Below, piece after piece: positions 40,608 through 50,627 of a stretch of DNA of 64,000 nt; positions within the stretch are counted from its first letter, which is position 1, and each line of letters begins with the position of its first letter. This DNA is from BOG-931 sp963781725 (GTDB lineage Bacteria > Pseudomonadota > Alphaproteobacteria > Rhizobiales > Xanthobacteraceae). The position numbers and the translations under genes are program-made. The stretch covers positions 806,001-870,000 of the forward strand of contig CAWAGV010000002.1 in the NCBI GenBank assembly GCA_963781725.1, read 5' to 3'. The notes beneath the pieces are model-generated. The model saw only the letters and a program-made list of their open reading frames with translations, ran no database searches and was not told the DNA's origin.

Positions 40608-42359
40608 TTACCTGCTTTCCTTATACGAAGCCAGTATCTGCTGATCGGCCGGCGGCAGATCGAGCCGCGGCTGGATGCCGAGCAGCGGCGCGATGCGCGC
40701 CACCACGGCGCCACCGGTCGGAACCGCGTTCCAGCCCGAGGTCTTGAAACCGTGCGATTCCGGCGTCGGGTGCGGCTCATCGAGCATGATCAGCAACAGA
40801 TAGCGCGGATTATCCGCCGGCATCACCGCCATGAAGTCGGTCAGCACTTTGGTATTCGAGTAACGGCCGAACACCACCTTATCGGCAGTTCCGGTCTTGC
40901 CGCCGATATAATAGCCCGGCACGTCGGCCTTCGAGGCGGTGCCCTTCTCGACGTTAAGCCGCATCAGGTAGCGCATCATCATGCTGGTTTCCGGCTTGAC
41001 GACGCGCTTGCCGAGCGCCTGCGCTTCGGCCTCGCTGCGCTTGAGGAAGGTCGGCGGGATCAGGACGCCGCCGTTCAGCAGCGCGGCAACACCCATCACC
41101 GCCTGCAACGGCGCAACCGAAAGCCCGTGGCCAAACGCGATGGTGATCGTATTCAGTTCGCCCCAGCGTTTCGGCACGATCGGCTCGGCGCTTTCCGGCA
41201 ATTCGGTGCGCAGCCGGTCAAGCTGGCCCAGCTTTTTCAGGAACGCCTTGTGCGCGTCGATGCCCATCGCCATCGCGATATGCGCCGCGCCGATATTCGA
41301 CGAGTAGGTGAAAATCTCCGGCACTGAGAGCGCGCGCTGCATCGGCTCGAAATCGTGGATGTCGAACTTGCCGTAATGCATCGGGTTGTGCGCGTCGAAC
41401 ATCGACTTCAGCGTCACCTTGCCGGAGTTGAGCGCCATGGCGACGGTGAACGCCTTGAACGTCGAGCCCATTTCGTAGACGCCCGTGGTCAGCCGGTTGA
41501 TGCGCGTCGGGTCGAGCGCCTCACGCGGATTGTTGGGGTCGAAATCCGGCTCCGACACCATCGAGACGATTTCGCCGGTGCGCACGTCGAGCACGACGCC
41601 GGCGGCGGCGATGGCGCTGTATTTGGCGCGCGCCTTGATCAATTCGTCGCGCAACGCGTGTTGCACGCGCAGATCGACGGCAAGCTGCACCGGCGTTTGC
41701 AGACGGTCGGTGGCAAGCCCCGCCATATGCAGCGCCGCCAGCCCCTGTCCGTCGAGCCACTTCTCGATACCGGCGATGCCCTGGTTGTCGATGTTGACGT
41801 GGCCGAGCAGATGCGAAACCTCGGCGCCGTTCGGATAATCGCGCTTGTTCTCGTTGAGGAAGCCGATGCCCGGCAGGCCCTGATGATAGATTTCGCTCTG
41901 CTGCTCCGGCGTAATGTCGCGCTTGAGCCAGACGAAACCGCGTTTTGACGACAACCGTTCGCGCAGCTCGGTCGCGTCGAGATCGGGCAGATCGGCCGTG
42001 AGCAATTCCACCGCCTCGTCAACGTCGATCAACCGGCGCGGCTCGGCATAGAGCGAAGGCACGCGCACATCGGTCGCCAGCACTTCACCGTTGCGGTCGA
42101 GGATGTCGGGACGCGCGGTGGCGATCGCATCGCCGGACACAACGCGATGCACGGTCCGGCCGTCGGACGCGATGCCGAACATGACGAGCCGCACGGCGAT
42201 GATGGCGTAAATAACGGCGAAGGCGGCGATCGCGAGACCGACGCGGGCGCGGGCTTTGGCGCTGCGATTGGCATCGCGGCCATAGAGCAGCCGGCGCAGC
42301 ACGCGGCGGCGCCACGGCTCCGTCGTCGTCAGCGGGATGGGGTCCGCAATCGCGGTCAT
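40608..42359 (-). CDS. ftsI: Septal transpeptidase (penicillin-binding protein 3)
   Basis: 583 residues. One membrane helix near residues 40-62 is followed by the PBP dimerisation domain (about 75-220) and the transpeptidase domain. Active-site motifs: GSTFK with Ser299, YSSN, and GGKTGTAD. It crosslinks septal peptidoglycan with FtsW. Start overlaps ftsL by 4 bases (42356-42359). Confidence 0.96.
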   Translation of the reverse strand: MTAIADPIPLTTTEPWRRRVLRRLLYGRDANRSAKARARVGLAIAAFAVIYAIIAVRLVMFGIASDGRTVHRVVSGDAIATARPDILDRNGEVLATDVRVPSLYAEPRRLIDVDEAVELLTADLPDLDATELRERLSSKRGFVWLKRDITPEQQSEIYHQGLPGIGFLNENKRDYPNGAEVSHLLGHVNIDNQGIAGIEKWLDGQGLAALHMAGLATDRLQTPVQLAVDLRVQHALRDELIKARAKYSAIAAAGVVLDVRTGEIVSMVSEPDFDPNNPREALDPTRINRLTTGVYEMGSTFKAFTVAMALNSGKVTLKSMFDAHNPMHYGKFDIHDFEPMQRALSVPEIFTYSSNIGAAHIAMAMGIDAHKAFLKKLGQLDRLRTELPESAEPIVPKRWGELNTITIAFGHGLSVAPLQAVMGVAALLNGGVLIPPTFLKRSEAEAQALGKRVVKPETSMMMRYLMRLNVEKGTASKADVPGYYIGGKTGTADKVVFGRYSNTKVLTDFMAVMPADNPRYLLLIMLDEPHPTPESHGFKTSGWNAVPTGGAVVARIAPLLGIQPRLDLPPADQQILASYKESR

Positions 42360-42871
42360 TGGTTTGCGTCCTCGTCCGCCGGCGAGAGCGCCTCGTCCTC
42401 GCCCGGCGCGGCGTCCGGCGTCATTTCAGGAGCAGCGGACGACGTGGAAGCCGGCGGCGGTGGCGGCGTGCTCTCGAGCGGCGGCGGCGCGGACTCCGGC
42501 AAAAGAATGCTGCCGGTTATGCCTTCGGGCGGATCGAGATTGCCGATCATGTTGCCGATCGGATCGTCGTTTGCGGCGCGCGCATCGTCGGCAGGACGCT
42601 CAGGCAAGCGATCGAGTGCGTCGAACTGGGTCGGCGCGATCGGTTTGAGTTGCAGGAAACGTTTGGACAACGCTTCGATACGCGCCGGGCTGTCGAGTTC
42701 GCCCCATTTGGCGCGCAGCGTGGCGATGAGATCGCGCTCGTGACGAAGCTCGCTGCGAAGCTTGGCGAGCCGTTCGGCCTGTAGGGTGGACTCGTACTTG
42801 ATGCGATAGACGTAGGACGCCGCCACGATCAGCGCGCCGATGACCACGATATTGATGAAGCGCAGGATCAC
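42356..42871 (-). CDS. ftsL: FtsL-like division protein with Pro/Ser-rich C-terminal tail
   Basis: 171 residues. Identified by place (between rsmH and ftsI, 4-base overlaps on both sides) and layout: an N-terminal membrane helix (FINIVVIGALIVAASYVYRI), then a charged helical coil (LQAERLAKLRSELRHERDLI). FtsL bridges FtsQ and FtsI/FtsW. The last 60-70 residues are Pro/Ala/Glu/Asp-rich (including LESTPPPPPASTSSAAPE) and are longer than in E. coli FtsL (121 aa). The sequence itself is poorly conserved, as in the whole family. Confidence 0.85.
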   Translation of the reverse strand: MILRFINIVVIGALIVAASYVYRIKYESTLQAERLAKLRSELRHERDLIATLRAKWGELDSPARIEALSKRFLQLKPIAPTQFDALDRLPERPADDARAANDDPIGNMIGNLDPPEGITGSILLPESAPPPLESTPPPPPASTSSAAPEMTPDAAPGEDEALSPADEDANQ

Positions 42872-43947
42872 GGCCGCCCCCGCATAACGTCGGCGAGCGA
42901 CGGCAGCCGCGGCAGAAGCGCTTCGACATCTGCCGGACGCGGCGCGGCATCGGTGCGTTCGGCGGCCCGCAGCTTTGCCGAGCGGGCGCGCGGATTGGCG
43001 GCGATCTCCGCTTCATCGGGCGTTTCCGGCCGCCGGGTCAGGATCCGAAAGGTCGGCGCATCCGCTTTGACCTCGGGGCGATGACGCGAACCGGCTGGCG
43101 CACGGCCGCGCTCGGTGAGGAACGTCTTGACGATGCGATCCTCGAGCGAATGGAAGGCGACAACGACGAGGCGGCCATCCGGCCTGAGCACCTGCTCGGC
43201 GGCAGCGAGACCGCGCGCCAGTTCGCCAAGCTCGTCGTTGACAAAAATGCGCAGCGCCTGAAAGGTCCGCGTGGCGGGATGGATGGCACTGTCGCGCGAA
43301 TGCACGACGCGGGCGACGATCTCGGCCAACCCACGTGTGGTGGTGATCGGCGACTCATCCCGCGCCCTGACAATGGCGCGGGCGACCGCGCGTGAATGGC
43401 GTTCTTCACCCAGAGTGAAGATGATCGCTGCCAGGTCGCGCTCGCTCGCTTTGGCGACGACGTCGGCCGCGCTCGGACCGTTGCGCGCCATACGCATGTC
43501 GAGAGGCCCATCGAGGCGGAATGAAAAGCCGCGCGCGGCCTCATCGAGCTGCATCGACGAGACGCCGAGATCGAATACGACGCCGTCTGCGGTGCCGGTC
43601 TCGGCAATCGCGCCGAGATTCGAGAAGCAGTCCTCGACCAGATCGAGCCGGCCTTGCGCCTCCTGGACCAGCGCCGCGCCTTCCGCGATCGCGCTCTGGT
43701 CGCGGTCGATCGCGACGACACGCGCGCCGGGTGTCGCCAGGATGGCGCGGGTGTAGCCGCCGGCGCCGAACGTCGCGTCGATGTAAAGTCCGCCGTCACG
43801 CACCGACAGCCAGTCGACGACACGGCGGCCGAGTACGGGAACGTGACGGGCCGGTCCGCCGGCGGCCGGTTTGCCGCCACCGCCTGTCGTCCTTGCCGCA
43901 CTCAGAGCTGTTCTGGTGCCGACGCCGTAACGGCCCCCGTCCAGCAT
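42868..43947 (-). CDS. rsmH: 16S rRNA (cytosine1402-N4)-methyltransferase
   Basis: 359 residues if started at ATG 43947; the frame is open to 44082 but that part is not conserved. The family begins at GGPARHVPVLGRRVVDWL and continues with the AdoMet motif YIDATFGAGGYTRAIL, DGVVFDLGVSSMQLD, RTFQALRIFVNDELGEL and VVAFHSLEDRIVKTF. It methylates C1402 in the ribosomal P site and normally leads the dcw cluster after mraZ, but no mraZ is present here. Confidence 0.94.
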   Translation of the reverse strand: MLDGGRYGVGTRTALSAARTTGGGGKPAAGGPARHVPVLGRRVVDWLSVRDGGLYIDATFGAGGYTRAILATPGARVVAIDRDQSAIAEGAALVQEAQGRLDLVEDCFSNLGAIAETGTADGVVFDLGVSSMQLDEAARGFSFRLDGPLDMRMARNGPSAADVVAKASERDLAAIIFTLGEERHSRAVARAIVRARDESPITTTRGLAEIVARVVHSRDSAIHPATRTFQALRIFVNDELGELARGLAAAEQVLRPDGRLVVVAFHSLEDRIVKTFLTERGRAPAGSRHRPEVKADAPTFRILTRRPETPDEAEIAANPRARSAKLRAAERTDAAPRPADVEALLPRLPSLADVMRGRP

Positions 43948-44282
43948 CAGGCGGCGGATGTTGCGCCGCCCACCGTGAGCCGGCCGCCATCGCGGCGCGA
44001 TACCCACAGGCGAAGGCCGTCGTCCGGTCGGCAGATTTTGTCCATTGAAAACAGCGTGTTGTGTCACCGAAAGGACTTTCATGGGACGACGCGAATGCCG
44101 ACGAATCTGCCGTGCCAGCCGGCGGTAGACCGCAACCTCGATTAATGAGTGGTAAGCTTAAATAAAGGTTGAAACCGTCGGCGCTTTGCGGTGGTGCGGC
44201 TACAGCGCAACAGTCCGGCGTTTTCTGCGGCTCGGCCTTCACTTCGCCTTGTTGCGCGCGGGCATTTCCCTACATTGCGGAC

Positions 44283-45101
44283 ATGTCGCGTAGTGCTTTT
44301 CAGCCCGATTCCTGCGTCGTTGCCGACGTCATGCCGTCGCCAAATTTCGGCGAGCGCAAGGACGGCCGCCGGCCGGATATGATCGTGCTGCACTACACCG
44401 GCATGCCGGACGCCGCCGGCGCACTGGAGCATTTGCGCAAGACCACGAGCCAAGTATCGTCGCACTACTTCGTGTTCGAGGACGGCCGCGTCATCCAATT
44501 GGTGCCGGAGAGCAAACGCGCCTGGCACGCCGGGGTATCGAGCTGGGCCGGCAATTCCGATATCAACTCATGCTCGATCGGCATTGAGATCGCCAATCCC
44601 GGTCACGACTTCATCTACCGCGATTTTCCGAAGCGGCAGATCGCGGCGGTAACCGCGCTGTGCCGCGGCATTCTCACCCGTTACACGATCCCGCCCTCCC
44701 GCGTGCTCGCCCATTCCGACGTCGCGCCATCGCGCAAACAGGATCCGGGCGAGAAATTCCCGTGGCGCACTCTGCACAACTCCGGCGTCGGCAACTGGGT
44801 GAAACCGGCGAAGATCATCGACGGTCCGCTGCTCTCTCTCGGCGATGGCGGCAACGCCGTCGAAACCGCGCAAAAGCTGCTCGCCGATTACGGTTACGGA
44901 ATTTCGGTCAACGGCGACTACGATTCCGGGACACATGAAGTGGTCACGGCTTTCCAGCGCCATTTCCGGCCCGAACGCATCGACGGCGTATGGGATGTTT
45001 CGACCCGCTTGACCCTGCAAGAGTTGTCGGCCCATCGCGACCGGCGAAGAACCATGGCGGCGCGGATCATTAACTTTGATCCGCTCGTCGTCGCCTCCTG
45101 A
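44283..45101 (+). CDS. N-acetylmuramoyl-L-alanine amidase (Amidase_2) with peptidoglycan-binding domain
   Basis: 272 residues from ATG 44283. The amidase domain has zinc ligands in IVLHYTGM (His) and VLAHSDVAPSRKQDPGEKFP (His, Asp), plus CSIGIEIANPGHD. The C-terminal 70 residues (AVETAQKLLADYGYGISVNG onward) form a PG_binding_1 module. AmiD/AmpD-like enzymes cleave the MurNAc-L-Ala bond. No signal peptide is evident from this start. It is divergent from rsmH and directly upstream of rnpB. Confidence 0.9.
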   Translation: MSRSAFQPDSCVVADVMPSPNFGERKDGRRPDMIVLHYTGMPDAAGALEHLRKTTSQVSSHYFVFEDGRVIQLVPESKRAWHAGVSSWAGNSDINSCSIGIEIANPGHDFIYRDFPKRQIAAVTALCRGILTRYTIPPSRVLAHSDVAPSRKQDPGEKFPWRTLHNSGVGNWVKPAKIIDGPLLSLGDGGNAVETAQKLLADYGYGISVNGDYDSGTHEVVTAFQRHFRPERIDGVWDVSTRLTLQELSAHRDRRRTMAARIINFDPLVVAS

Positions 45102-45149
45102 CATCCGGACACTTGACGGCAAGGACCGCCGCCCTCATCCCTATACAGT

Positions 45150-45541
<392 letters not shown>

Positions 45542-45549
45542 CATACTAA

Positions 45550-45580
45550 GGGCGCCCGCCGGTAACCCCGTCGGGCGCCC
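45550..45580 (+). terminator. GC-rich hairpin after rnpB
   Basis: GGGCGCCCG (45550-45558) and CGGGCGCCC (45572-45580) form a 9-bp stem eight bases after the RNA end. Only a short TTT follows at some distance, so it may act as a 3' end-forming or stabilising hairpin rather than a strong intrinsic terminator. Confidence 0.6.
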
Positions 45581-45795
45581 GCCAAGTTTCTGGGCCGCTG
45601 GCACGCAACTTGAATGAAATTGGGTGGGAGATGCCCGTGGCGCTCGCTACACCTCCGAGGCAATCTTCTTGGGAAAATCTACTTGGAAGGGCGATAAATT
45701 GGCAGGATCATTCCAAATTGGCTGTCCCAGATTGCTCTCTGAGAGACAAAATTCTATCTCAAGCGGCATGTCGAGGCCGCTTCCATGAGTTGTCC

Positions 45796-47259
45796 ATGAG
45801 CCGGGCACCCGCCGAAATCCACCGCACCCGCATGGGACCGTTGGCACGGCTGCCGGCGTTCTTCGCGCTGGAAGACAAGCGCGTCGTGGTAGCCGGCGGA
45901 ACCCAAGCGGCGGCGTGGAAAGCGGAACTTCTGTCGGCTGCCGGCGCCGCAGTAGATGTCTTCGCTTCGGCTGCGAGCGAGGAGATGCTGGCACTCGCCA
46001 ACGATCCGCCGCGCGGTGCCGTCATCCTGCATCATCGCGACTGGACCCCGGACGATCTAGCGGACGCGGCGATTGCGGTGGCTGACTGCGCCGGCGATGA
46101 GGACGCGCGCAAATTCGCCGCCGCGGCGCGGGCCGCGGGCGTGCCGGTCAACGTCATCGACCGGCCGGCGTTCTGCGACTTTTCGTTCGGCGCCATCGTC
46201 AACCGCTCACCAATGGTGATCGGCATTTCGACCGACGGTGCTGCGCCGGTGTTCGGCCAGGCAATCCGCGCCAAGATTGAGGCGCTGATCCCGACAGGCT
46301 TTGCCCGATGGGCGGAAGCGGCACGCAACTGGCGTCCGCGCGTGCAGGCCTTGGCACTGCCATTCCGCAGCCGCCGCACCTTCTGGGAGAAATTCACGGC
46401 GCGCGCGATTGCAGCGCCAAATGCTGCGCCGGACGATGCCGCTCTCGATTCATTGCTGACCGCGACGGCAACGCCGGAAGCCGGATCGGTCATTCTTGTC
46501 GGCGCCGGACCGGGCGATCCCGAGTTGCTGACATTGCGCGCCGTGCGCGCGCTGCAATCAGCCGACGTGATCCTGTTTGACGATCTGGTGGCGCCCGGTG
46601 TCCTCGATTTCGCGCGCCGCGAGGCCAAGAAGATGCTGGTCGGCAAGACCGGCTATCGCGCCTCCTGCAAGCAGGACGACATCAACCGGCTGATGGTCTC
46701 GCTCGCCAGGGCCGGCCGCCGGGTCGTCCGTCTCAAGGGCGGCGATCCGATGATCTTTGGCCGCGCAGATGAGGAAATCGCTGCTTGCCGCGACGCCGGT
46801 ATCGCTGTCGAAGTCGTGCCGGGCATCACCACGGCGCAGGGCGCGGCAAGCCGGCTTGCGGTTTCGCTGACCCGGCGCGGCGCGGCGCGGCGCCTGCAAT
46901 ACATCACCGGGCATGGACGCGACGGCAAGCTTCCGGCCGATATCGACTGGGCCAGCGTCGCCGACCCCGCGGTGACGACCGTCGTCTATATGCCGGTCAA
47001 AACACTGGCGCAGCTTGTGACGGACGCGGTCGCGCGCGGCCTCGATCCGGCGACACCGGCCGTCGCCGTCGAACGCGCCACGCGCCCGAATGAACGCATC
47101 ATCGCGGCGACGATCGCCGATTTGCCGGCGCGGCTCGCGGCAGAACAGCCGTCAGGTCCCGTTGTGGTGATGATCGGGCGCGCGTTTGCGGAATATGTCG
47201 AAGCCGCAACCGCGCAGCAGCACATGCCTCCGGCGGTGTCGGCAACAAAGGCACTGTGA
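45796..47259 (+). CDS. cysG: Sirohaem synthase (multifunctional CysG)
   Basis: 487 residues from ATG 45796; ATG 45832 (MGPLARLPAFF) is also possible, and the frame is open from 45610 without conservation. The N-terminal part (about 15-200) is the precorrin-2 dehydrogenase/ferrochelatase domain with VVVAGGTQAAAWKAELL. The C-terminal part is uroporphyrinogen-III methyltransferase with LVGAGPGDPELLTLRAVRAL, GDPMIFGRADEEI and VPGITTAQGAASRLAVSLT. Sirohaem serves sulfite and nitrite reductases; no cysI or nir gene is in the window. Confidence 0.94.
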   Translation: MSRAPAEIHRTRMGPLARLPAFFALEDKRVVVAGGTQAAAWKAELLSAAGAAVDVFASAASEEMLALANDPPRGAVILHHRDWTPDDLADAAIAVADCAGDEDARKFAAAARAAGVPVNVIDRPAFCDFSFGAIVNRSPMVIGISTDGAAPVFGQAIRAKIEALIPTGFARWAEAARNWRPRVQALALPFRSRRTFWEKFTARAIAAPNAAPDDAALDSLLTATATPEAGSVILVGAGPGDPELLTLRAVRALQSADVILFDDLVAPGVLDFARREAKKMLVGKTGYRASCKQDDINRLMVSLARAGRRVVRLKGGDPMIFGRADEEIAACRDAGIAVEVVPGITTAQGAASRLAVSLTRRGAARRLQYITGHGRDGKLPADIDWASVADPAVTTVVYMPVKTLAQLVTDAVARGLDPATPAVAVERATRPNERIIAATIADLPARLAAEQPSGPVVVMIGRAFAEYVEAATAQQHMPPAVSATKAL

Positions 47260-47295
47260 TACGGTCGCGGCGCCAATCAAGGACGCCGCACTCTC

Positions 47296-48948
47296 ATGCT
47301 CGACAAAGCCGACGACGCGCGCACGACCCGCACCGGACCCCGTCTCGATTTCCAGGAACACCTCGCCGACCTCGAAGCGGCGGGGCTGGTCGAGCGTATC
47401 GACACCCCGATCAACAAGGACACCGAGTTGCATCCCCTGGTGCGCTGGCAGTTCGTCGGCGGGTTGCCGGAAGACAAGCGCAAGGCTTTCGTCTTCACCA
47501 ACGTCACCGATGCCAAGGGACGGAAATACGACATACCGGTCGTGGTCGGCGCCTTGTCGGCATCGCCGGAAATCTACGCGATGGGCATGGGCCGCAAGGT
47601 CGAGGAGATCGGCGACGCCTGGATGCAGGCGATCAATCATCCGATTGCGCCAGTGCGCGTTTCCTCCGCGCCGTGCCAGGAAGTGGTCATTACCGGCGAT
47701 GCGCTGAAGGCGCCGGGCGGTCTCGCCGCGTTACCCGTGCCGGTGTCGACACCCGGTTTCGACTCCGCGCCCTATCTCACCGCGACCTTGTGCGTGACTC
47801 GCAATCCGGAGACCGGGGTGCAGAATATGGGCACCTACCGGGCCGGCCTGAAAGCCGCGGACCGGCTTGCGGTGCGCATGGTGGCGCGCGAGGCGACCGG
47901 CGCCGGCGGATTCCTGCACTGGCAGAAGTACCGTGAGCGCAAGGAGAAGATGCCGATCGCGATCGTCGTCGGTGCCGCGCCGATCGTCGTTTTCACCGGG
48001 CCGCAAAAGCTCGCCATCGATCTCGACGAGATGGGCGTCGCCGGCGGCCTCGCCGGCGAACCGATCCGCATGGTCAAGTGCAAGACCATCGACCTCGACG
48101 TACCAGCGGATGCCGAAATCGTCATCGAGGGCCTGATCGATTGCCAGAAGCTCGAGCCGGAGGCGCCGTTCGCCGAAAGCAACGGTTATGTCGCGCTCGA
48201 AGCCTTCAATATGCCGATGGACGTCACCGCGATCACGCGGAAGACAAAGCCGGTGTTCTGCTCGATCATCAGCCAGGTGACGCCGAGCGAATCCAGCGTC
48301 ATCAAGAAAGTCGCCTACGAGCCGCTGTTCCTCGCCCACCTTCGCGATCACCTCGCCATCAAGGGCGTGACGCGCGTCGCCATGCACGAGCGGCTGACCA
48401 ATCTGCGGCCGGTGATCTTCATTCAAGTCGCTGCCGGCACGCCGCGCACTGAAGTGTGGCGCGCATTGCACGGTGCTTCGACCTTGATGTCGAACTGCGG
48501 CAAGATCGTCGTTGCGGTCAGCGACGACATCGATCCGACCAGTGTCGACGCCGTGTTGTGGTGCCTCGCCTACCGTTCAAATCCGGTGCAGGACGTTCAG
48601 CTGGTGCCCTACCGCGGCGGCGTGCAGGGTGCTCAATACGGACCCAATCAATCGGACTCCAGCATGCTGATCGATGCCACGCGCAAACGGCCGATGGCGC
48701 CGCTGGCATTGCCGACGCGCGAACACATGGACCATGCGCGCGAACTGTGGGAGCGGCTCGGCCTGCATCCGCTCACCGTGACGTCGCCGTGGCACGGCTA
48801 CCACCTCGGCGACTGGACCGAGACCTGGGAGAAGTTCGCCAGGCGCGCCGCGGTCGGCGACTGGGAACTGTCCGGCGAGGAAACACTCAAGCGTCAGCGC
48901 GGCGGCGACATCATGCCGGAGACTTCGGTGCGGGCGGTGGAGAAGTAA
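47296..48948 (+). CDS. UbiD-family decarboxylase, first copy
   Basis: 550 residues, prenyl-FMN-dependent (de)carboxylase family. Recognisable segments are RIDTPINKDTELHPLVRWQF, GTYRAGLKAADRLAVRM and VGAAPIVVFTGPQKLAI. The active-site region reads EPEAPFAESNGYVALE where most relatives, including the copy at 50628, have a GPxGEWTGYY-like stretch, so substrate handling probably differs. The CMD-family gene follows after 4 bases, indicating one operon. The substrate is unknown. No ubiX for making the cofactor is in the window. Confidence 0.88.
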   Translation: MLDKADDARTTRTGPRLDFQEHLADLEAAGLVERIDTPINKDTELHPLVRWQFVGGLPEDKRKAFVFTNVTDAKGRKYDIPVVVGALSASPEIYAMGMGRKVEEIGDAWMQAINHPIAPVRVSSAPCQEVVITGDALKAPGGLAALPVPVSTPGFDSAPYLTATLCVTRNPETGVQNMGTYRAGLKAADRLAVRMVAREATGAGGFLHWQKYRERKEKMPIAIVVGAAPIVVFTGPQKLAIDLDEMGVAGGLAGEPIRMVKCKTIDLDVPADAEIVIEGLIDCQKLEPEAPFAESNGYVALEAFNMPMDVTAITRKTKPVFCSIISQVTPSESSVIKKVAYEPLFLAHLRDHLAIKGVTRVAMHERLTNLRPVIFIQVAAGTPRTEVWRALHGASTLMSNCGKIVVAVSDDIDPTSVDAVLWCLAYRSNPVQDVQLVPYRGGVQGAQYGPNQSDSSMLIDATRKRPMAPLALPTREHMDHARELWERLGLHPLTVTSPWHGYHLGDWTETWEKFARRAAVGDWELSGEETLKRQRGGDIMPETSVRAVEK

Positions 48949-48952
48949 GGCG

Positions 48953-49504
48953 ATGGCACGGCTGCCTTATCTCGATCCCTCCGATCTGACGCCGGAGAAC
49001 AAGGATCTGCTGAAGCGGCCGATCAATCTGTTCCGCGCGCTGGTGCACAGCCCGAATGCCGCGCGCGGCTGGAGTACGATCGGTCACTACATCCGCCATG
49101 GCAGCAAGCTCGACCCGAGGCTCCGCGAGATGGCGATCCTCCAGGTCGGCTATGTCGCGCGGGCGCCGTACGAGTGGTCGCATCACGTCAAGATCGGCCG
49201 CGATTTCGGCGTCAGCGACGACGACATCCGCGCCATCATCGCCGAGACCGAAGGCCGCGCCACCGGCCTCGATCCGTTCGACAAGACGGTGTTGAAAGCG
49301 GCGCGCGAGATGGCCGGCGATCTCGCGGTCTCCGACACCACTTTCGCAGCGCTGCGGCAGAAGCTCGACACCGAACTCCTGACCGATCTGGTTCTGACCA
49401 TCGCCTTTTATTGTGCCGTCGTGCGGGTGCTGGCCACGATGCAGATCGACGTTGAGGACGAATATGCGCCGTACCTCAAACAGTTTCCTTTGCCGGCGAA
49501 TTAG
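48953..49504 (+). CDS. Carboxymuconolactone decarboxylase-family protein
   Basis: 183 residues, all helical. LFRALVHSPNAARGW, LDPRLREMAILQVGYVARAPYEWSHH (split by the usual EW-x-HH) and GVSDDDIRAI are hallmarks of the CMD/AhpD superfamily. The CxxC pair of AhpD-type peroxidases is absent, so a lactone decarboxylase-like or unknown role fits better. Coupled to the UbiD gene upstream (4-base gap); the reductase begins 87 bases later. Confidence 0.88.
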   Translation: MARLPYLDPSDLTPENKDLLKRPINLFRALVHSPNAARGWSTIGHYIRHGSKLDPRLREMAILQVGYVARAPYEWSHHVKIGRDFGVSDDDIRAIIAETEGRATGLDPFDKTVLKAAREMAGDLAVSDTTFAALRQKLDTELLTDLVLTIAFYCAVVRVLATMQIDVEDEYAPYLKQFPLPAN

Positions 49505-49590
49505 CCTCTAAAGCCCTGCCCCATAGTCAAAAATTCTGCCGGACAAAGAAAGGTTGCGGAACCCCGCCCGCCCCGCCTATTTAACGTCGC

Positions 49591-50592
49591 ATGAACACCA
49601 CGACCTCACCATCTGCAGGCGCAACCGCCACCCATAACCTGATCGACGCACGCCTTGTGAAGATCGAGGACGTCGCCCGCGACACCAAGACCTACACCTT
49701 CCAGCGCGTCGACGGCGGCAAGCTGCCGGCCTACAAGCCCGGCGCGCATATCGACCTGCACCTGCCGAATGGCCTGATGCGCCAGTTCTCGTTGGTCGTC
49801 CCGGTATCCGATCCCGATAGCTATACGGTCGGCGTCAAGCGCGACGAGAACAGCCGCGGCGGCTCACGCTACATCATCGATCAGATGAAGGTCGGCGATC
49901 AGATCAAGATCAGTGCGCCGCGAAACAACTTCCCGCTGGTTGACGATGCAGACCACGTGGTGCTGTTCGCCGGCGGTATCGGCGTCACCCCGATCTGGTG
50001 TATGGCGCAGCAACTTGAAGTTCAGGGCCGCTCCTGGAAAATTCACTACGCCTGCCGCTCGCAAGCGGACATGGCGTTCATGAACGAGCTGAAAAAGCTC
50101 GATCCGAATAAAGTACATCTCCATTTCGATGACGAAGCGGGCGGCAAGGTCATGGACCTCGCGGCGGCAATTGCCGAAGCGCCGGCCGACGCACATTTCT
50201 ATTGCTGCGGCCCGAACCCGATGCTGAAAGCGTTCGAAGCCGCGGCTGCGGGCCGGCCGCACGCCAATGTCCACATCGAATACTTCACGCCGAAGGACGA
50301 TGCCGCCGTTACCGGCACCGATATCGGCGGTTTCTGGGTCGAGCTGGCGCGCTCCGGCGAGGAATATTTCATTCCGCCGGGCAGGAAGGTGCTCGAGGTG
50401 CTGTTCGATGCCGGCGTCGACGTCGATTATTCCTGCGAGCTCGGCATCTGCGGCGCCTGCGAAACCCGCGTGATCTCCGGCACCCCGATCCACCACGACT
50501 CGGTGATGAGCGAAGAAGAACAGGCCAGCAACGAGAAGGTCATGATCTGCTGTTGCGGCTGCGCCACCGAGCGGCTCGTCCTCGACATGTAG
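49591..50592 (+). CDS. Phthalate-dioxygenase-reductase/VanB-type oxidoreductase
   Basis: 333 residues in the order FMN domain (RQFSLV, GSRYIIDQM), NAD domain (VVLFAGGIGVTPIWCMAQQ, YCCGPNPMLKAFE) and a C-terminal plant-type 2Fe-2S domain with CELGICGACETRV and a final Cys in ICCCGCA. It passes electrons from NAD(P)H to an oxygenase. The only Rieske oxygenase in the window is at 60342-61629 on the other strand, a possible partner. The start follows the CMD gene by 87 bases. Confidence 0.92.
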   Translation: MNTTTSPSAGATATHNLIDARLVKIEDVARDTKTYTFQRVDGGKLPAYKPGAHIDLHLPNGLMRQFSLVVPVSDPDSYTVGVKRDENSRGGSRYIIDQMKVGDQIKISAPRNNFPLVDDADHVVLFAGGIGVTPIWCMAQQLEVQGRSWKIHYACRSQADMAFMNELKKLDPNKVHLHFDDEAGGKVMDLAAAIAEAPADAHFYCCGPNPMLKAFEAAAAGRPHANVHIEYFTPKDDAAVTGTDIGGFWVELARSGEEYFIPPGRKVLEVLFDAGVDVDYSCELGICGACETRVISGTPIHHDSVMSEEEQASNEKVMICCCGCATERLVLDM

Positions 50593-50627
50593 TTCCTCTC
50601 GCGTCCGGGCTGCGTTAGAGTGCCGGC

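Noticed and set aside
44083..44280. Upstream extension of the amidase and rsmH reading frames as separate small genes
   Set aside because: The extensions are not conserved in composition and each lacks a ribosome site; internal starts fit the families better.
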